Shown: positions 22,801 to 36,413, numbered from the stretch's first letter. The stretch is 64,000 bases of DNA from Acanthosepion esculentum (GCA_964036315.1 OZ038482.1:12057989-12121988); one strand, 5' to 3'. Translations and numbers: made by a program. Notes: generated from the letters alone by a model not told the origin.

Positions 22801-25800
22801 AATCTTATGAAAATAAGTCTAGGGAATCTTATGAAAATAATTCTAGAGAATCTTATGAAAATATATCTAGAGAATCTTACGATACTATGCCTAGAGAATC
22901 TTATGAAAATTTGTGTAGAGAATCTTATGAAAACATGTCGAGAGACACTTATGAAAATATGTCTAGGGAATCTTATGAGAATATGTATAGAGAATGTTAT
23001 GAAAATATGTCTAGAGAATCTTATGAAAATATGTCTAGGGAAACTTATGAAAATATATCTAGAGAATCTTATGAAAATATGTCTAGAGAATCTTATCAAA
23101 ATATGTCTAGAGACATTTATGAAAATATGTCTAGGGAATCTTATGAAAATATGTCTAGGGAATCTTATGAAAATATGTCTAGGGAATCTTATGAAAATAT
23201 GTATAGGGAATCTTATGAAAATAAGTCTTGGGAATCTGATGATAATATGTCTACAGAATCTTATGAAAATATTTCTAGGGATACTTATGAAAATATGTCT
23301 AGTGAATCTGATGATATTATTAAAATATGTCTAGGGAATCTTATGAAAATATGTCTAGGGAATCTTATGAAAATATTTCTAGAGAATCTTATGAAAATAT
23401 ATCTAGAGAATCATACGATACTATGCCTAGAGAATCTCATGAAAATATGTGTAGAGAATCTTATGAAACATGTAGAGAGACACTTATGAAAATATGTCTA
23501 GGGAATCTTATGAGAATATGTATAGAGAATGTTATGAAAATATGTCTAGAGAATCTTATGAAAATATGACTAGGGAATCTTATGAAAATATGACTAGGGA
23601 ATCTTATGAAAATATGTCTAGGGAAACTTATGAAAATATGTCTAGAGAATCTTATGAAAATATGTCTAGGGAATCTTATGAAAATATGTCTAGGGAATCT
23701 TATGAAAATATTTCTAGAGAATCTTATGAAAATATGTCTAGGGAATCTTATGAAAATAAGTCTAGGGAATCTTATGAAAATATGTATAGAGAATCTCATG
23801 AAAATATGTCTAGAGACACTTATGAAAATATGTCTAGAGAATCTTATGAAAATATGTCTAGAGAATCTTATGAAAATAAGTCTAGAGAATCTTATGAAAA
23901 TATGTATAGAGAATCTTATGAAAATATGTATAGAGAATCTTATGAAAATATGTCTAGAGAATCTTATGGTAATATGCCTAGAGAATCTTATGAAAATATG
24001 TCTAGAGAATCTTATAAAAATATGTCTAGAGAATCTTATACAAATATGTCTAGAGACACTTATGAAATTATGTCTAGAGAATCTAATGAAAATATGTCTA
24101 GGGAATCTTATGAGAATATGTCTAGGGAATCTTATGAAAATATGTCTAGAGAATCTTATGAAAATATGTCTAGAGAATCTTATGAAAATATGTCTAGGGA
24201 AACTTATGAAAATATATCTAGAGAATCTTATGAAAATATGTCTAGAGAATCTTATCAAAATATGTCTAGAGACATTTATGAAAATATGACTAGGGAATCT
24301 TATGAAAATATGTCTAGGGAAACTTATGAAAATATGTCTAGAGAATCTTATGAAAATATGTCTAGGGAATCTTATGAAAATAAGTCTTGGGAATCTGATG
24401 ATAATATGTCTACAGAATCTTATGAAAATATTTCTAGGGATACTTATGAAAATATGTCTAGTGAATCTGATGATAATATGTCTAGAGAATCTTATGAAAA
24501 TATGTCTAGGGAATCTTATGAAAATATGTCTAGGGAATCTTATGAAAATATGTCTAGGGATTCTTATGAAAATATGTCTAGGGAATCTTATGAAAATATT
24601 TCTAGGGAAACTTATGAAAATATGTCTAGAGAATATGATGATAATGTCTAGAGAATCTTATGAAAATATGTCTAGGGAATCTTATGAAAATATGTCTAGG
24701 GAATCTTATGAAAATAATTCTAGAGAATCTTATGAAAATATATCTAGAGAATCTTATGATATTATGCCTTGAGAATCTTATGAAAATTTGTGTAGAGAAT
24801 CTTATGAAAACATGTCGAGAGACACTTATGAAAATATGTCTAGGGAATCTTATGAAAATATGTCTAGGGAATCTTATGAAAATATGTCTAGGGAAACTTA
24901 TGAAAATATGTCTAGGGAATCTTATGAAAATATGTCTAGGGAATCTTATGAAAATATGTCTCGGGAATCTGATGATAATATGTCTACAGAATCTTATGAA
25001 AATATTTCTAGGGATACTTATGAAAATAAGTCTAGTGAATCTGATGATAATATATCTAGAGAATATTATGAAAATATGTCTAGGGAATTTTATGAAAATA
25101 TGTCTAGGGAAACTTATGAAAATATGCCTAGAGAATCTTATGAAAATATGTCTAGAGACACTTATGAAAATATGTCTAGAGAATCTAATGAAAATATATC
25201 TAGGGAATCTTATGAAAATATGCCTAGAGAATCTTATGAAAATATGTCTAGGGAATCTTATGAAAATATGTGTAGAGAATCTTATGAAAATATATCTAGG
25301 GAATCTTATGAAAATAAGTCTAGGGAATCTTATAAAAATATGTCTAGAGACACTTATGAAAATAAGTCTAGAGAATCTTATGAAAATATGTCTAGAGACA
25401 TTTATGAAAATATGTCTAGAGAATCTAATGAAACTATGTCTAGGGAATCTTATGAGAATATGTCTAGGGAATCTTATGAAAATATGTCTAGAGAATCTTA
25501 TGAAAATATGTCTAGAGACACTTATGAAAATATGTCTAGAGAATCTAATGAAAATATGTCTAGGGAATCTTATGAGAATATGTCTAGGGAATCTTATGAA
25601 AATATGTCTAGAGAATCTTATGAAAATATGTCTAGGGAAACTTATGAAAATATATCTAGAGAATCTTATGAAAATATGTCTAGAGAATCTTATCAAAATA
25701 TGTCTAGAGACATTTATGAAAATATGACTAGGGATTCTTATGAAAATATGTCTAGGGAAACTTATGAAAATATGTCTAGAGAATCTTATGAAAATATGTC

Positions 25801-28800
25801 TAGGGAATCTTATGAAAATAAGTCTTGGGAATCTGATGATAATATGTCTACAGAATCTTATGAAAATATTTCTAGGGATACTTATGAAAATATGTCTAGT
25901 GAATCTGATTATATTATGAAAATATGTCTAGGGAATCTTATGAAAATATGTCTAGGGAAACTTATGAAAATATGTCTAGGGAAACTTATGAAAATATGTC
26001 TAGAGAATCTTATGAAAATATGTCTAGAGAATCTTATGAAAATATGTCTAGGGAATCTTATGAAAATATGTCTAGGGAAACTTATGAAAATATGTCTAGG
26101 GAATCTTATGAAAATATGTCTAGAGAATCTTATGAAAATATGTCTAGAGAATCTTATGAAAATATGTCTAGGGAATCTTATGAAAATATGTCTCGGGAAT
26201 CTGATGATAATACGTCTACAGAATCTTATGAAAATATTTCTGGGGATACTTATGAAAATATGTCTAGTGAATCTGATGATATTATGTCTAGAGAATCTTA
26301 TGAAAATATGTCTAGGGAATCTTATGAAAATATGTCTAGGGAATCTTATGAAAATATGTCTAGGGAATCTTATGAAAATATGTCTAGGGAATCTGATGAT
26401 AATATGTCTAGAGAATCTTATGAAAATATGTCTAAGGAAATTTATGAAAATATGTCTAGAGAATCTTATGAAAATATGTCTAGGGAAACTTATGTACATA
26501 TGTCTAGAGAATCTTATGAAAATATTTCTAGAGAATCTTATGAAAATATGTCGAGAGACACTTATGAAAATATGTCTAGAGAATCTTATGAAAATATGTC
26601 TAGGGAATCTAATGAAAATATGTCTAGGGAATCTTATGAAAATATGTCTAGGAATTCTTATGAAAATATGTCTAGGGAATCTTATGAAAATATTTCTAGG
26701 GAAACTTATGAAAATATGTCTAGAGAATCTGATGATAATATGTCTAGAGAATCTTATGAAAATATGTCTAGGGAATCTTATGAAAATATATCTAGGGAAT
26801 CTTATGAAAAAAGTCTAGGGAAACTTATGAAAATATGCCTAGAGTATCTCAGGAAAATATATCTACAGAATCTTATGAAAATATATTTAGAGTATCTTAT
26901 GAAAATATGTCCAGAGAATCTTATGAAAATATATCTAGGTATTCTTATGAGAATATGTCTAGAGAATCTTAAGACAAATATGTCTAGAGAATCTTATGAA
27001 AATATGTCTACGGAATCTTAAGAAAATATGTCTAGGGAATCTTATGAAAATATGTCTAGAGAATCTTTTTGAAAATATGTCCAGAGAATCTTATGAAAAT
27101 ATATCTAGGTATTCTTATGAGAATATGTCTAGAGAATCTTATGAAAATATGTCTAGGGAAACTTATGAAAATATGTTGAGAGACACTTATGAAAATATGT
27201 TGAGAGACACTTATGAAAATATGTCTAGAGAATCTTATGAAAATATCTCTCGAGAATCTTATGTAAATATGTCTAGGGAATCTTATGAAAATATGTCTAG
27301 GGAATCTTATAAAAATATGTCTAGAGAATCTTATGAAAATATGTCCAGAGAATCTTATAAAAATATATCTAGGGATTCTTATGAGAATATGTCTAGAGAA
27401 TCTTATGAAAATACGTCTAGGGAAACTTATGTACATATGTCTAGAGAATCTTATGAAAATATTTATAGAGAATCTTATCAAAATATGTCTAGAGAATCTT
27501 TTGATGCTATGCCTAGAGAATCCTATGAAAATATGTCTAGGGAAACTTATGAAAATGTGTCTAGAGAATCTTATGAAAATATGTCTAGAGAATCTTATGA
27601 TACTATGCCTAGAGAATCCTATGAAAATATGTCTAGGGAAACTTATGAAAATGTTTCTAGAGGATCTTATGAAAATATGTCTAGAGAAACTTAGTAAAAT
27701 ATGTCCAGCGAATCGTATAAAAATATATCTAGGGATTCTTATGAGAATATGTCTAGAGAATCTTATGATACTATGCCTAGAGAATCCTATGAAAATATGT
27801 CTAGGGAAACTTATGAAAATGTGTCTAGAGAATCTTAGGAAAATATGTCTCGGGAAACTTATTAAAATAAGTTGAGATAATCTTATGAAAATATGTGTAG
27901 GGAATCTTATGATGCTATGCCTAGAGAATGTTACGAAAATATGTCCAGAGAATCTTATGAAAATATGTCTAGGGAAAATTATGTACATATGTCTGGAGAA
28001 TCTTATGAAAATATTTCTAGAGAATCTTATGAAAATATGTCGAGAGACACTTATGAAAATATGTCTAGAGAATCTTATGAAAATATGTCAATGGAAACTT
28101 ATGAAAATATGTCTAGAGATTCTTACGAAAATATGTCTAGGGAATCTTATGAAAATATGTCTAGAGAATCTTATGAAAATATGTCTAGAGAATCTTATGA
28201 AAATATGCCCAGAGAATCTTATGAAAATACATCTAGAGATTCTCATGAGAATATGTCTAGAGAATCTTATGAAAATATGTCTAGAGTATCTTATGAAAAT
28301 ATGTCTAGGGAAACTTATGAATATATGTTGAGATAATCTTATGAAAACATGTGTAGGGAATCTTATGAAAATATGTTTAGGGAACCTTATGTACATATGT
28401 CTAGAGAATCTTATGAAAATATTTCTAGGGAATCTTATGAAAATATGTCTAGAGAATCTTATGAAAATATGTCGAGAGACACTTATGAAAATATGTCTAG
28501 AGAATCTTATGAAAATATGTCTAGAGAATCTTATGAAAATATGTCTAGAGAATCTTATTAAAATATGTCTAGAGAATCTTATTAAAATATGTCTAGGGAA
28601 ACTTATGAAAATATGTCTTGGGAATCTTATGAAAATATGTCTAGAGAATCTTATGAAAATATGTCGAGAGACACTTATGAAAATATGTCTAGAGAATCTT
28701 ATGAAAATATGTCTAGAGACACTTATGAAAATATTTCTAGAGATTCTTATCAAAATATGTCTAGGGAATCTTATGAAAATATGTTTAGAGAATCTGATGA

Positions 28801-30189
28801 TAATATGTCTAGAGAATCTTATGAAAATATGTCTAGGGAATCTTATAAAAATATGTGTAGAGAATCTTATGAAAATATGTCGAGAGACACTTATGAAAAT
28901 ATGTCTAGGGAATCTTATGAGAATATGTCTAGAGAATCTTATGAAAATAAGTCTAGGGAATCTTATGAGAATATGTCTAGAGATTCTTATGATAATATGC
29001 CTAGAGAATCTTATGAAAATATGTCTAGAGAATCTTATGAAAATATGTCTAGAGAATTTTATGAAAATATGTCTAGAGACTCTTATGAAAATAAGTCTAG
29101 GGAAAATTATGAAAATATGTCTAGAGTATCTCATGAAAACATATCTACAGAATCTTATGAAAATATATCAAGAGAATCTGATGAAAATATGTCTAAGGAA
29201 TCTTACGAAAATATGTCTAGGGAATCTTATGAAAATATGTCTAGGGAATCTGATGATAATATGTCTGGAGAATCTTATGAAAATATGTCTAGGGAATCTT
29301 ATGAAAATATGTCTAGGGAATGTCATGATAATATGTCTAGAGAATTTTATGAAAATATGTCTAGGGAATCTTATGGAAATATGTCTAGAGAATCTGATGA
29401 TAATATATCTAGAGAATCTTATGAAAATATGTCTAGGGAATCTTATGAAAATATGTCGAGGGAATCTGATGATAATATGTCAAGAGAATCTTATGAAAAT
29501 ATGTCTAGGGAATCATATGAAATTATGCCTAAAGTATCTTAGGTTAAATATGTCGAGAGAGACTTATGAAAATATGTCTAGGGAATCTTATGAAAATATG
29601 TCTAGGGAATCTTATGAAAATATGTCTAGAGAATCTTATGAAAATATGTCCAGAGAATCTTATGAAAATATATCTAGGTATTCTTATGAGAATATGTCTA
29701 GAGAATCTTATGAAAATATGTCTAGAGAATCTTATGAAAATATGTCCAGAAAATCTTATGAAAATATGTCTAGGGAATCTTATTAAAATATGTCTAGGGA
29801 AACTTATGTACATATGTCTAGAGAATCTTATGAAAATATTTCTAGAGAATCTTATGAAAATCTGTCTAGAGAATCTTATGGTACTATACCTAGAGAATCT
29901 TATGAAAATATGTCGAGAGACACTTATGAAAATATGTCTAGGGAATTTTATGAAAATATGTCTAGAGAATCTTATGAAAATATGTATAGGGAATCTCATG
30001 AAAATATTTCTAGAGATCCTTATGATAATATGCCTAGAGAATCCTATGAAAATATGTACAGAGAATCTTATGAAAATATATGTAGGGATTCTTATGAGAA
30101 TATGTCTAGAGAATCTTATGAAAATATGTCTAGGGAATCTCATGAAAATATGTCTAGGGAATCTTACGAAAATATGTCTAGGGAAACTT

Positions 30190-32537
30190 ATGTACATATG
30201 TCTCGAGAATCTTATGAAAATATGTCTAGGGAATGTCATGAAAATATGTCTAGGGAATCTTATGAAAATATGTCTAGGGAAACTTATGAAAATATGTCCA
30301 GAGAATCTTATGAAAATATATCTAGGGATTCTTATGAGAATATGTCTAGGGAATCTTATGAAAATATGACTAGGGGAATTTATGGAAATATGTCTATGGA
30401 ATCTTATGAAAATATGAATAGGGGATCGTACGAAAATATGTCTAGGGAACCTTATGAAAATATATCTAGGGATTCTTATGAGAATATGTCTAGAGTACCT
30501 TATGAAAATATGTCTGGAGAATCTTATGAAAAGATATCTAGAGAATCTTATGAAAATATGTCTAGGGAAACTTATGAAAATATGTCTAGGGATTCTTATG
30601 AAAATATGTCTAGGGAATCTTATGATAATATGTCTAGGGATTCTTATGATAATATGTCTAGGGATTCTTATGAAAATATGTCTAGGGAATCTTATGATAA
30701 TATGTCTAGGGATTCTTATGATAATATGTCTAGGGATTCTTATGAAAATATGTTTAGGGAAACTTATGAAAATATGTCTAGGGAAACTTATGAAAATATG
30801 TCTAGGGATTCTTATGAAAATATGTCTAGGGAATCTTATGAAAATATGTCTAGGGATTCTTATGAAAATATGTCTAGGGAATCTTATGATAATATGTCTA
30901 GGGATTCTTATGATAATATGTCTAGGGATTCTTATGAAAATATGTCTAGGGAAACTTATGAAAATATGTCTAGGGAAACTTATGAAAATATGTCTAGGGA
31001 TTCTTATGAAAATATGTCTAGGGAATCTTATGAAAATATGTCTAGGGAATCTTATGATAATATGTCTAGGGAATCTTATGAAAATATGTCTAGGGATTCT
31101 TATGAAAATATGTCTAGGGAATCTTATGAAAATATGTCTAGGGAATCTTATGATAATATGTCTAGGGAATCTTATGAAAATATGTCTAGGGAATCTTATG
31201 ATAATATGTCTAGGGAATCTTATGAAAATATGTCTAGGGATTCTTATGAAAATATGTCTAGGGAATCTTATGAAAATATGTCTAGGGATTCTTATGAAAA
31301 TATGTCTAGGGAATCTTATGAAAATATCTCTAGGGATTCTTATGAAAATATGTCTAGGGAATCATGATAATATGTCTAGGGAATCTTATGATAATATGTC
31401 TAGGGAATCTTATGAAAATATGTCTAGGGATTCTTATGAAAATATGTCTAGGGAATCTTATGAAAATATGTCTAGGGATTCTTATGAAAATATGTCTAGG
31501 GAATCTGATGAAAATATGTCTAGGGATTCTTATGAAAATATGTCTAGGGATTCTTATGAGAATATGTCTAGGGAATCTTATGAAAATATGACTAGGGGAA
31601 TTTATGGAAATATGTCTATGGAATCTTATGAAAATATATCTAGGGATTCTTATGAGAATATGTCTAGAGTACCTTATGAAAATATGTCTGGAGAATCTTA
31701 TGAAAAGATATCTAGAGAATCTTATGAAAATATGTCTAGGGAAACTTATGAAAATATGTCTAGGGATTCTTATGAAAATATGTCTAGGGAATCTTATGAT
31801 AATATGTCTAGGGATTCTTATGATAATATGTCTAGGGATTCTTATGAAAATATGTCTAGGGAATCTTATGATAATATGTCTAGGGATTCTTATGATAATA
31901 TGTCTAGGGATTCTTATGAAAATATGTTTAGGGAAACTTATGAAAATATGTCTAGGGAAACTTATGAAAATATGTCTAGGGATTCTTATGAAAATATGTC
32001 TAGGGAATCTTATGAAAATATGTCTAGGGATTCTTATGAAAATATGTCTAGGGAATCTTATGATAATATGTCTAGGGATTCTTATGATAATATGTCTAGG
32101 GATTCTTATGAAAATATGTCTAGGGAAACTTATGAAAATATGTCTAGGGAAACTTATGAAAATATGTCTAGGGATTCTTATGAAAATATGTCTAGGGAAT
32201 CTTATGAAAATATGTCTAGGGAATCTTATGATAATATGTCTAGGGAATCTTATGAAAATATGTCTAGGGATTCTTATGAAAATATGTCTAGGGAATCTTA
32301 TGAAAATATGTCTAGGGAATCTTATGATAATATGTCTAGGGAATCTTATGAAAATATGTCTAGGGAATCTTATGATAATATGTCTAGGGAATCTTATGAA
32401 AATATGTCTAGGGATTCTTATGAAAATATGTCTAGGGAATCTTATGAAAATATGTCTAGGGATTCTTATGAAAATATGTCTAGGGAATCTTATGAAAATA
32501 TCTCTAGGGATTCTTATGAAAATATGTCTAGGGAATC
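30190..32537. repeat. Tandem pair of 1,174-bp blocks
   Basis: 30190-31363 and 31364-32537 are copies; 1,174 is 49 x 24 minus 2, and each block contains one 2-bp deletion at GAATCATGATAA. A further copy of the marker 382 bp on (16 x 24 minus 2) shows a third, shorter duplication to 32917. Confidence 0.85.
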
Positions 32538-32927
32538 ATGATAATATGTCTAGGGAATCTTATGATAATATGTCTAGGGAATCTTATGAAAATATGTCTA
32601 GGGATTCTTATGAAAATATGTCTAGGGAATCTTATGAAAATATGTCTAGGGATTCTTATGAAAATATGTCTAGGGAATCTGATGAAAATATGTCTAGGGA
32701 TTCTTATGAAAATATGTCTAGGGAATCTTATGAAAATATGTCTAGGGATTCTTATGAAAATATGTCTAGGGAATCTTATGATAATATGTCTAGGGAATCT
32801 TATGATAATATGTCTAGGGAATCTTATGAAAATATGTCTAGGGATTCTTATGAAAATATGTCTAGGGAATCTTATGAAAATATGTCTAGGGATTCTTATG
32901 AAAATATGTCTAGGGAATCATGATAAT

Positions 32928-35900
32928 ATGTCTAGGGAATCTTATGATAATATGTCTAGGGAATCTTATGAAAATATGTCTAGGGATTCTTATGAAAATA
33001 TGTCTAGGGAATCTTATGAAAATATGTCTAGGGATTCTTATGAAAATATGTCTAGGGAATCTTATGAAAATATGTCTAGGGATTCTTATGAAAATATGTC
33101 TAGGGAATCTTATGAAAATATGTCTAGGGATTCTTATGAAAATATGTCTAGGGAATCTTATGATAATATGTCTAGGGAATCTTATGATAATATGTCTAGG
33201 GAATCTTATGAAAATATGTCTAGGGATTCTTATGAAAATATGTCTAGGGAATCTTATGAAAATATGTCTAGGGATTCTTATGAAAATATGTCTAGGGAAT
33301 CTTATGAAAATATGTCTAGGGATTCTTATGAAAATATGTCTAGGGAATCTTATGAAAATATGTCTAGGGATTCTTATGAAAATATGTCTAGGGAATCTTA
33401 TGATAATATGTCTAGGGAATCTTATGAAAATATGTCTAGGGAATCTTATGAAAATATGTCTAGGGAATCTTATGAAAATATGTCTAGGGATTCTTATGAA
33501 AATATGTCTAGGGAATCTTATGAAAATATGTCTAGGGATTCTTATGAAAATATGTCTAGGGAATCTTATGAAAATATGTTTAGGGATTCTTATGAAAATA
33601 TGTCTAGGGAATCTTATGATAATATGTCTAGGGAATCTTATGATAATATATCAAGGGATTCTCATGAGAATATGTCTAGACAATCTTATGAAAATATGTC
33701 TAGGGAATCTTATGAAAATATATCTAGGGATTCTTATGAGAATATGTCTAGAGAATCTTATGAAAATATGTCTAGAGAATCTTATGAAAATATGTCTAGG
33801 GAATCTTATGAAAATATGTCTAGGGAATCTTATGAAAATATGTTTAGGGATTCTTATGAAAATATGTCTAGGGATTCTTATGAAAATATGTCTAGGGATT
33901 CTTATGAAAATATGTCTAGGGAATCTTATGAAAATATGTTTAGGGATTCTTATGAAAATATGTCTAGGGAATCTTATGAAAATATGTCTAGGGAATCTTA
34001 TGAAAATATGTCTAGGGATTCTTATGAAAATATGTCTAGGGAATCTTATGAAAATATGTCTAGGGAATCTTATGATAATATGTCTAGGGAATCTTATGAA
34101 AATATGTCTAGGGAATCTTATGATAATATGTCTAGGGAATCTTATGAAAATATGTCTAGGGATTCTTATGAAAATATGTCTAGGGATTCTTATGAAAATA
34201 TGTCTAGGGAATCTTATGAAAATATGTCTAGGGAATCTTATGAAAATATGTCTAGGGATTCTTATGAAAATATGTCTAGGGAATCTTATGAAAATATGTC
34301 TAGGGAATCTTATGATAATATGTCTAGGGAATCTTATGAAAATATGTCTAGGGAATCTTATGATAATATGTCTAGGGAATCTTATGAAAATATGTCTAGG
34401 GATTCTTATGAAAATATGTCTAGGGATTCTTATGAAAATATGTCTAGGGAATCTTATGAAAATATGTCTAGGGAATCTTATGAAAATATCTCTAGGGATT
34501 CTTATGAAAATATCTCTAGGGATTCTTATGAAAATATGTCTAGGGAATCTTATGATAATATGTCTAGGGAATCTTATGAAAATATGTCTAGGGAATCTTA
34601 TGAAAATATGTCTAGGGATTCTTATGATAATATGTCTAGGGAATCTTATGAAAATATGTCTAGGGATTCTTATGAAAATATGTCTAGGGAATCTTATGAA
34701 AATATGTCTAGGGATTCTTATGAAAATATGTCTAGGGAATCTTATGAAAATATGTCTAGGGATTCTTATGAAAATATGTCTAGGGAATCTTATGATAATA
34801 TGTCTAGGGAATCTTATGATAATATGTCTAGGGAATCTTATGAAAATATGTCTAGGGAATCTTATGAAAATATGTCTAGGGATTCTTATGAAAATATGTC
34901 TAGGGAATCTTATGAAAATATGTCTAGGGATTCTTATGAAAATATGTCTAGGGAATCTTATGAAAATATGTCTAGGGATTCTTATGAAAATATGTCTAGG
35001 GAATCTTATGATAATATGTCTAGGGAATCTTATGAAAATATGTCTAGGGATTCTTATGAAAATATGTCTAGGGAATCTTATGAAAATATGTCTAGGGATT
35101 CTTATGAAAATATGTCTAGGGAATCTTATGAAAATATGTCTAGGGATTCTTATGAAAATATGTCTAGGGAATCTTATGAAAATATGTCTAGGGATTCTTA
35201 TGAAAATATGTCTAGGGAATCTTATGATAATATGTCTAGGGAATCTTATGAAAATATGTCTAGGGAATCTTATGAAAATATGTCTAGGGATTCTTATGAA
35301 AATATGTCTAGGGAATCTTATGAAAATATGTCTAGGGATTCTTATGAAAATATGTCTAGGGATTCTTATGAAAATATGTCTAGGGAATCTTATGAAAATA
35401 TGTTTAGGGATTCTTATGAAAATATGTCTAGGGAATCTTATGATAATATGTCTAGGGAATCTTATGATAATATATCAAGGGATTCTCATGAGAATATGTC
35501 TAGACAATCTTATGAAAATATGTCTAGGGAATCTTATGAAAATATATCTAGGGATTCTTATGAGAATATGTCTAGAGAATCTTATGAAAATATGTCTAGA
35601 GAATCTTATGAAAATATGTCTAGGGAATCTTATGAAAATATGTCTAGGGAATCTTATGAAAATATGTTTAGGGATTCTTATGAAAATATGTCTAGGGAAT
35701 CTTATGAAAATATGTCTAGGGATTCTTATGAAAATATGTCTAGGGATTCTTATGAAAATATGTCTAGGGAATCTTATGAAAATATGTTTAGGGATTCTTA
35801 TGAAAATATGTCTAGGGAATCTTATGAAAATATGTCTAGGGATTCTTATGAAAATATGTCTAGGGAATCTTATGATAATATGTCTAGGGAATCTTATGAA

Positions 35901-36386
35901 AATATGTCTAGGGAATCTTATGAAAATATGTCTAGAGAATCTCACGAAAATATGTTTAGAGAACCTTATGAAAATATGTCTAGAGAATCTTATGAAAATA
36001 TGTCTAGGGAATCTTATGAAAATATGTCTAGGGAATCTTATGAAAATATGTCTAGTGGATTTTATGAAAATATGAATAGGGAATCTCACGAAAATATGTT
36101 TAGAGAACCTTATGAAAATATGTCTAGAGAATCTTATGAAAATATGTCTAGGGAATCTTATGAAAATATGTCTAGAGAATCGTATGAAAATATGTCTAGG
36201 GAAACTCATAAAAATATGTCTAGGGAAACTCATAAAAATATGTCTAGAGAACCTTATGAAAATATGTCTAGAGAATCTTATGAAAATATGTCTAGAGAAT
36301 CTTATGATAATATGTCTAGGGAATCTTATGAAAATATGTCTAGAGAATCTTATGAAAATATTTCTAGAGAATCTTATTTTTCATAA
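32928..36386 (+). other. Long ENMSRESY-frame open stretch, distal; coding status unresolved
   Basis: After the last 2-bp deletion (32917) the ENMSRESY frame stays open for about 1,150 codons and ends with a TAA at 36384-36386, just beyond the array. Within it nearly all variation is AGG/AGA (silent in this frame) or GAA/GAT (E to D, acidic for acidic). The same changes in the KICLGNLM frame would be G to E, N to I and K to I. That pattern would fit a repetitive protein, but the variants were copied by block duplication and are not independent. No start context, promoter or non-repeat domain was found. Confidence 0.25.
34021..34500. repeat. Tandem pair of 240-bp blocks, one mismatch
   Basis: 34021-34260 and 34261-34500 (ten units each) differ by a single base at 34490 (G to C in ATATCTCTAGG). 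This is among the youngest duplications visible in the array. Confidence 0.95.
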
Positions 36387-36413
36387 AATTCTCTAGACAT
36401 GTCTAGAGAATCT
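36378..36413. repeat. Inverted unit and perfect palindrome closing the array
   Basis: 36378-36400 is a 24-bp-family unit on the opposite strand (22 of 23 bases match the consensus reverse complement), followed by a partial direct unit (GTCTAGAGAATCT). Together they make a perfect 24-bp palindrome at 36388-36411, centred on CATG with half-site TCTAGAGAAT. Confidence 0.95.

Larger units (their letters stand above)
7611..36377. repeat. Giant 24-bp satellite array, about 1,200 units
   Basis: A single 24-bp unit with core TATGAAAATATGTCTAG (then A/G, GAATCT) repeats without any unrelated insertion for 28.8 kb. The common variable sites are AGA/AGG, GAA/GAT (twice per unit), ATG/ATA/AAG and TCT/TAT. 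Units with AGA contain TCTAGA. The consensus is about 29% GC. The unit is stop-free in three frames, reading ENMSRESY and KICLGNLM on plus and RHIFIRFP on minus, so very long open frames are automatic. Frame-breaking indels recur: a one-base deletion giving GAAACATGTCGAGAG (10133, 11475, 15209, 16455, 17349 and a variant near 23467), a TCTAATGTCTAAGG insertion (about 11750, 13245, 16730, 17625, 22210) and GAATCATGATAA (31361, 32535, 32917). They are shared because blocks were duplicated after mutating. No Pol II promoter or splice signal is evident. Confidence 0.98.

Noticed and set aside
7611..36377. CRISPR array
   Set aside because: Repeats are directly contiguous with no unique spacers, and all other evidence is eukaryotic.
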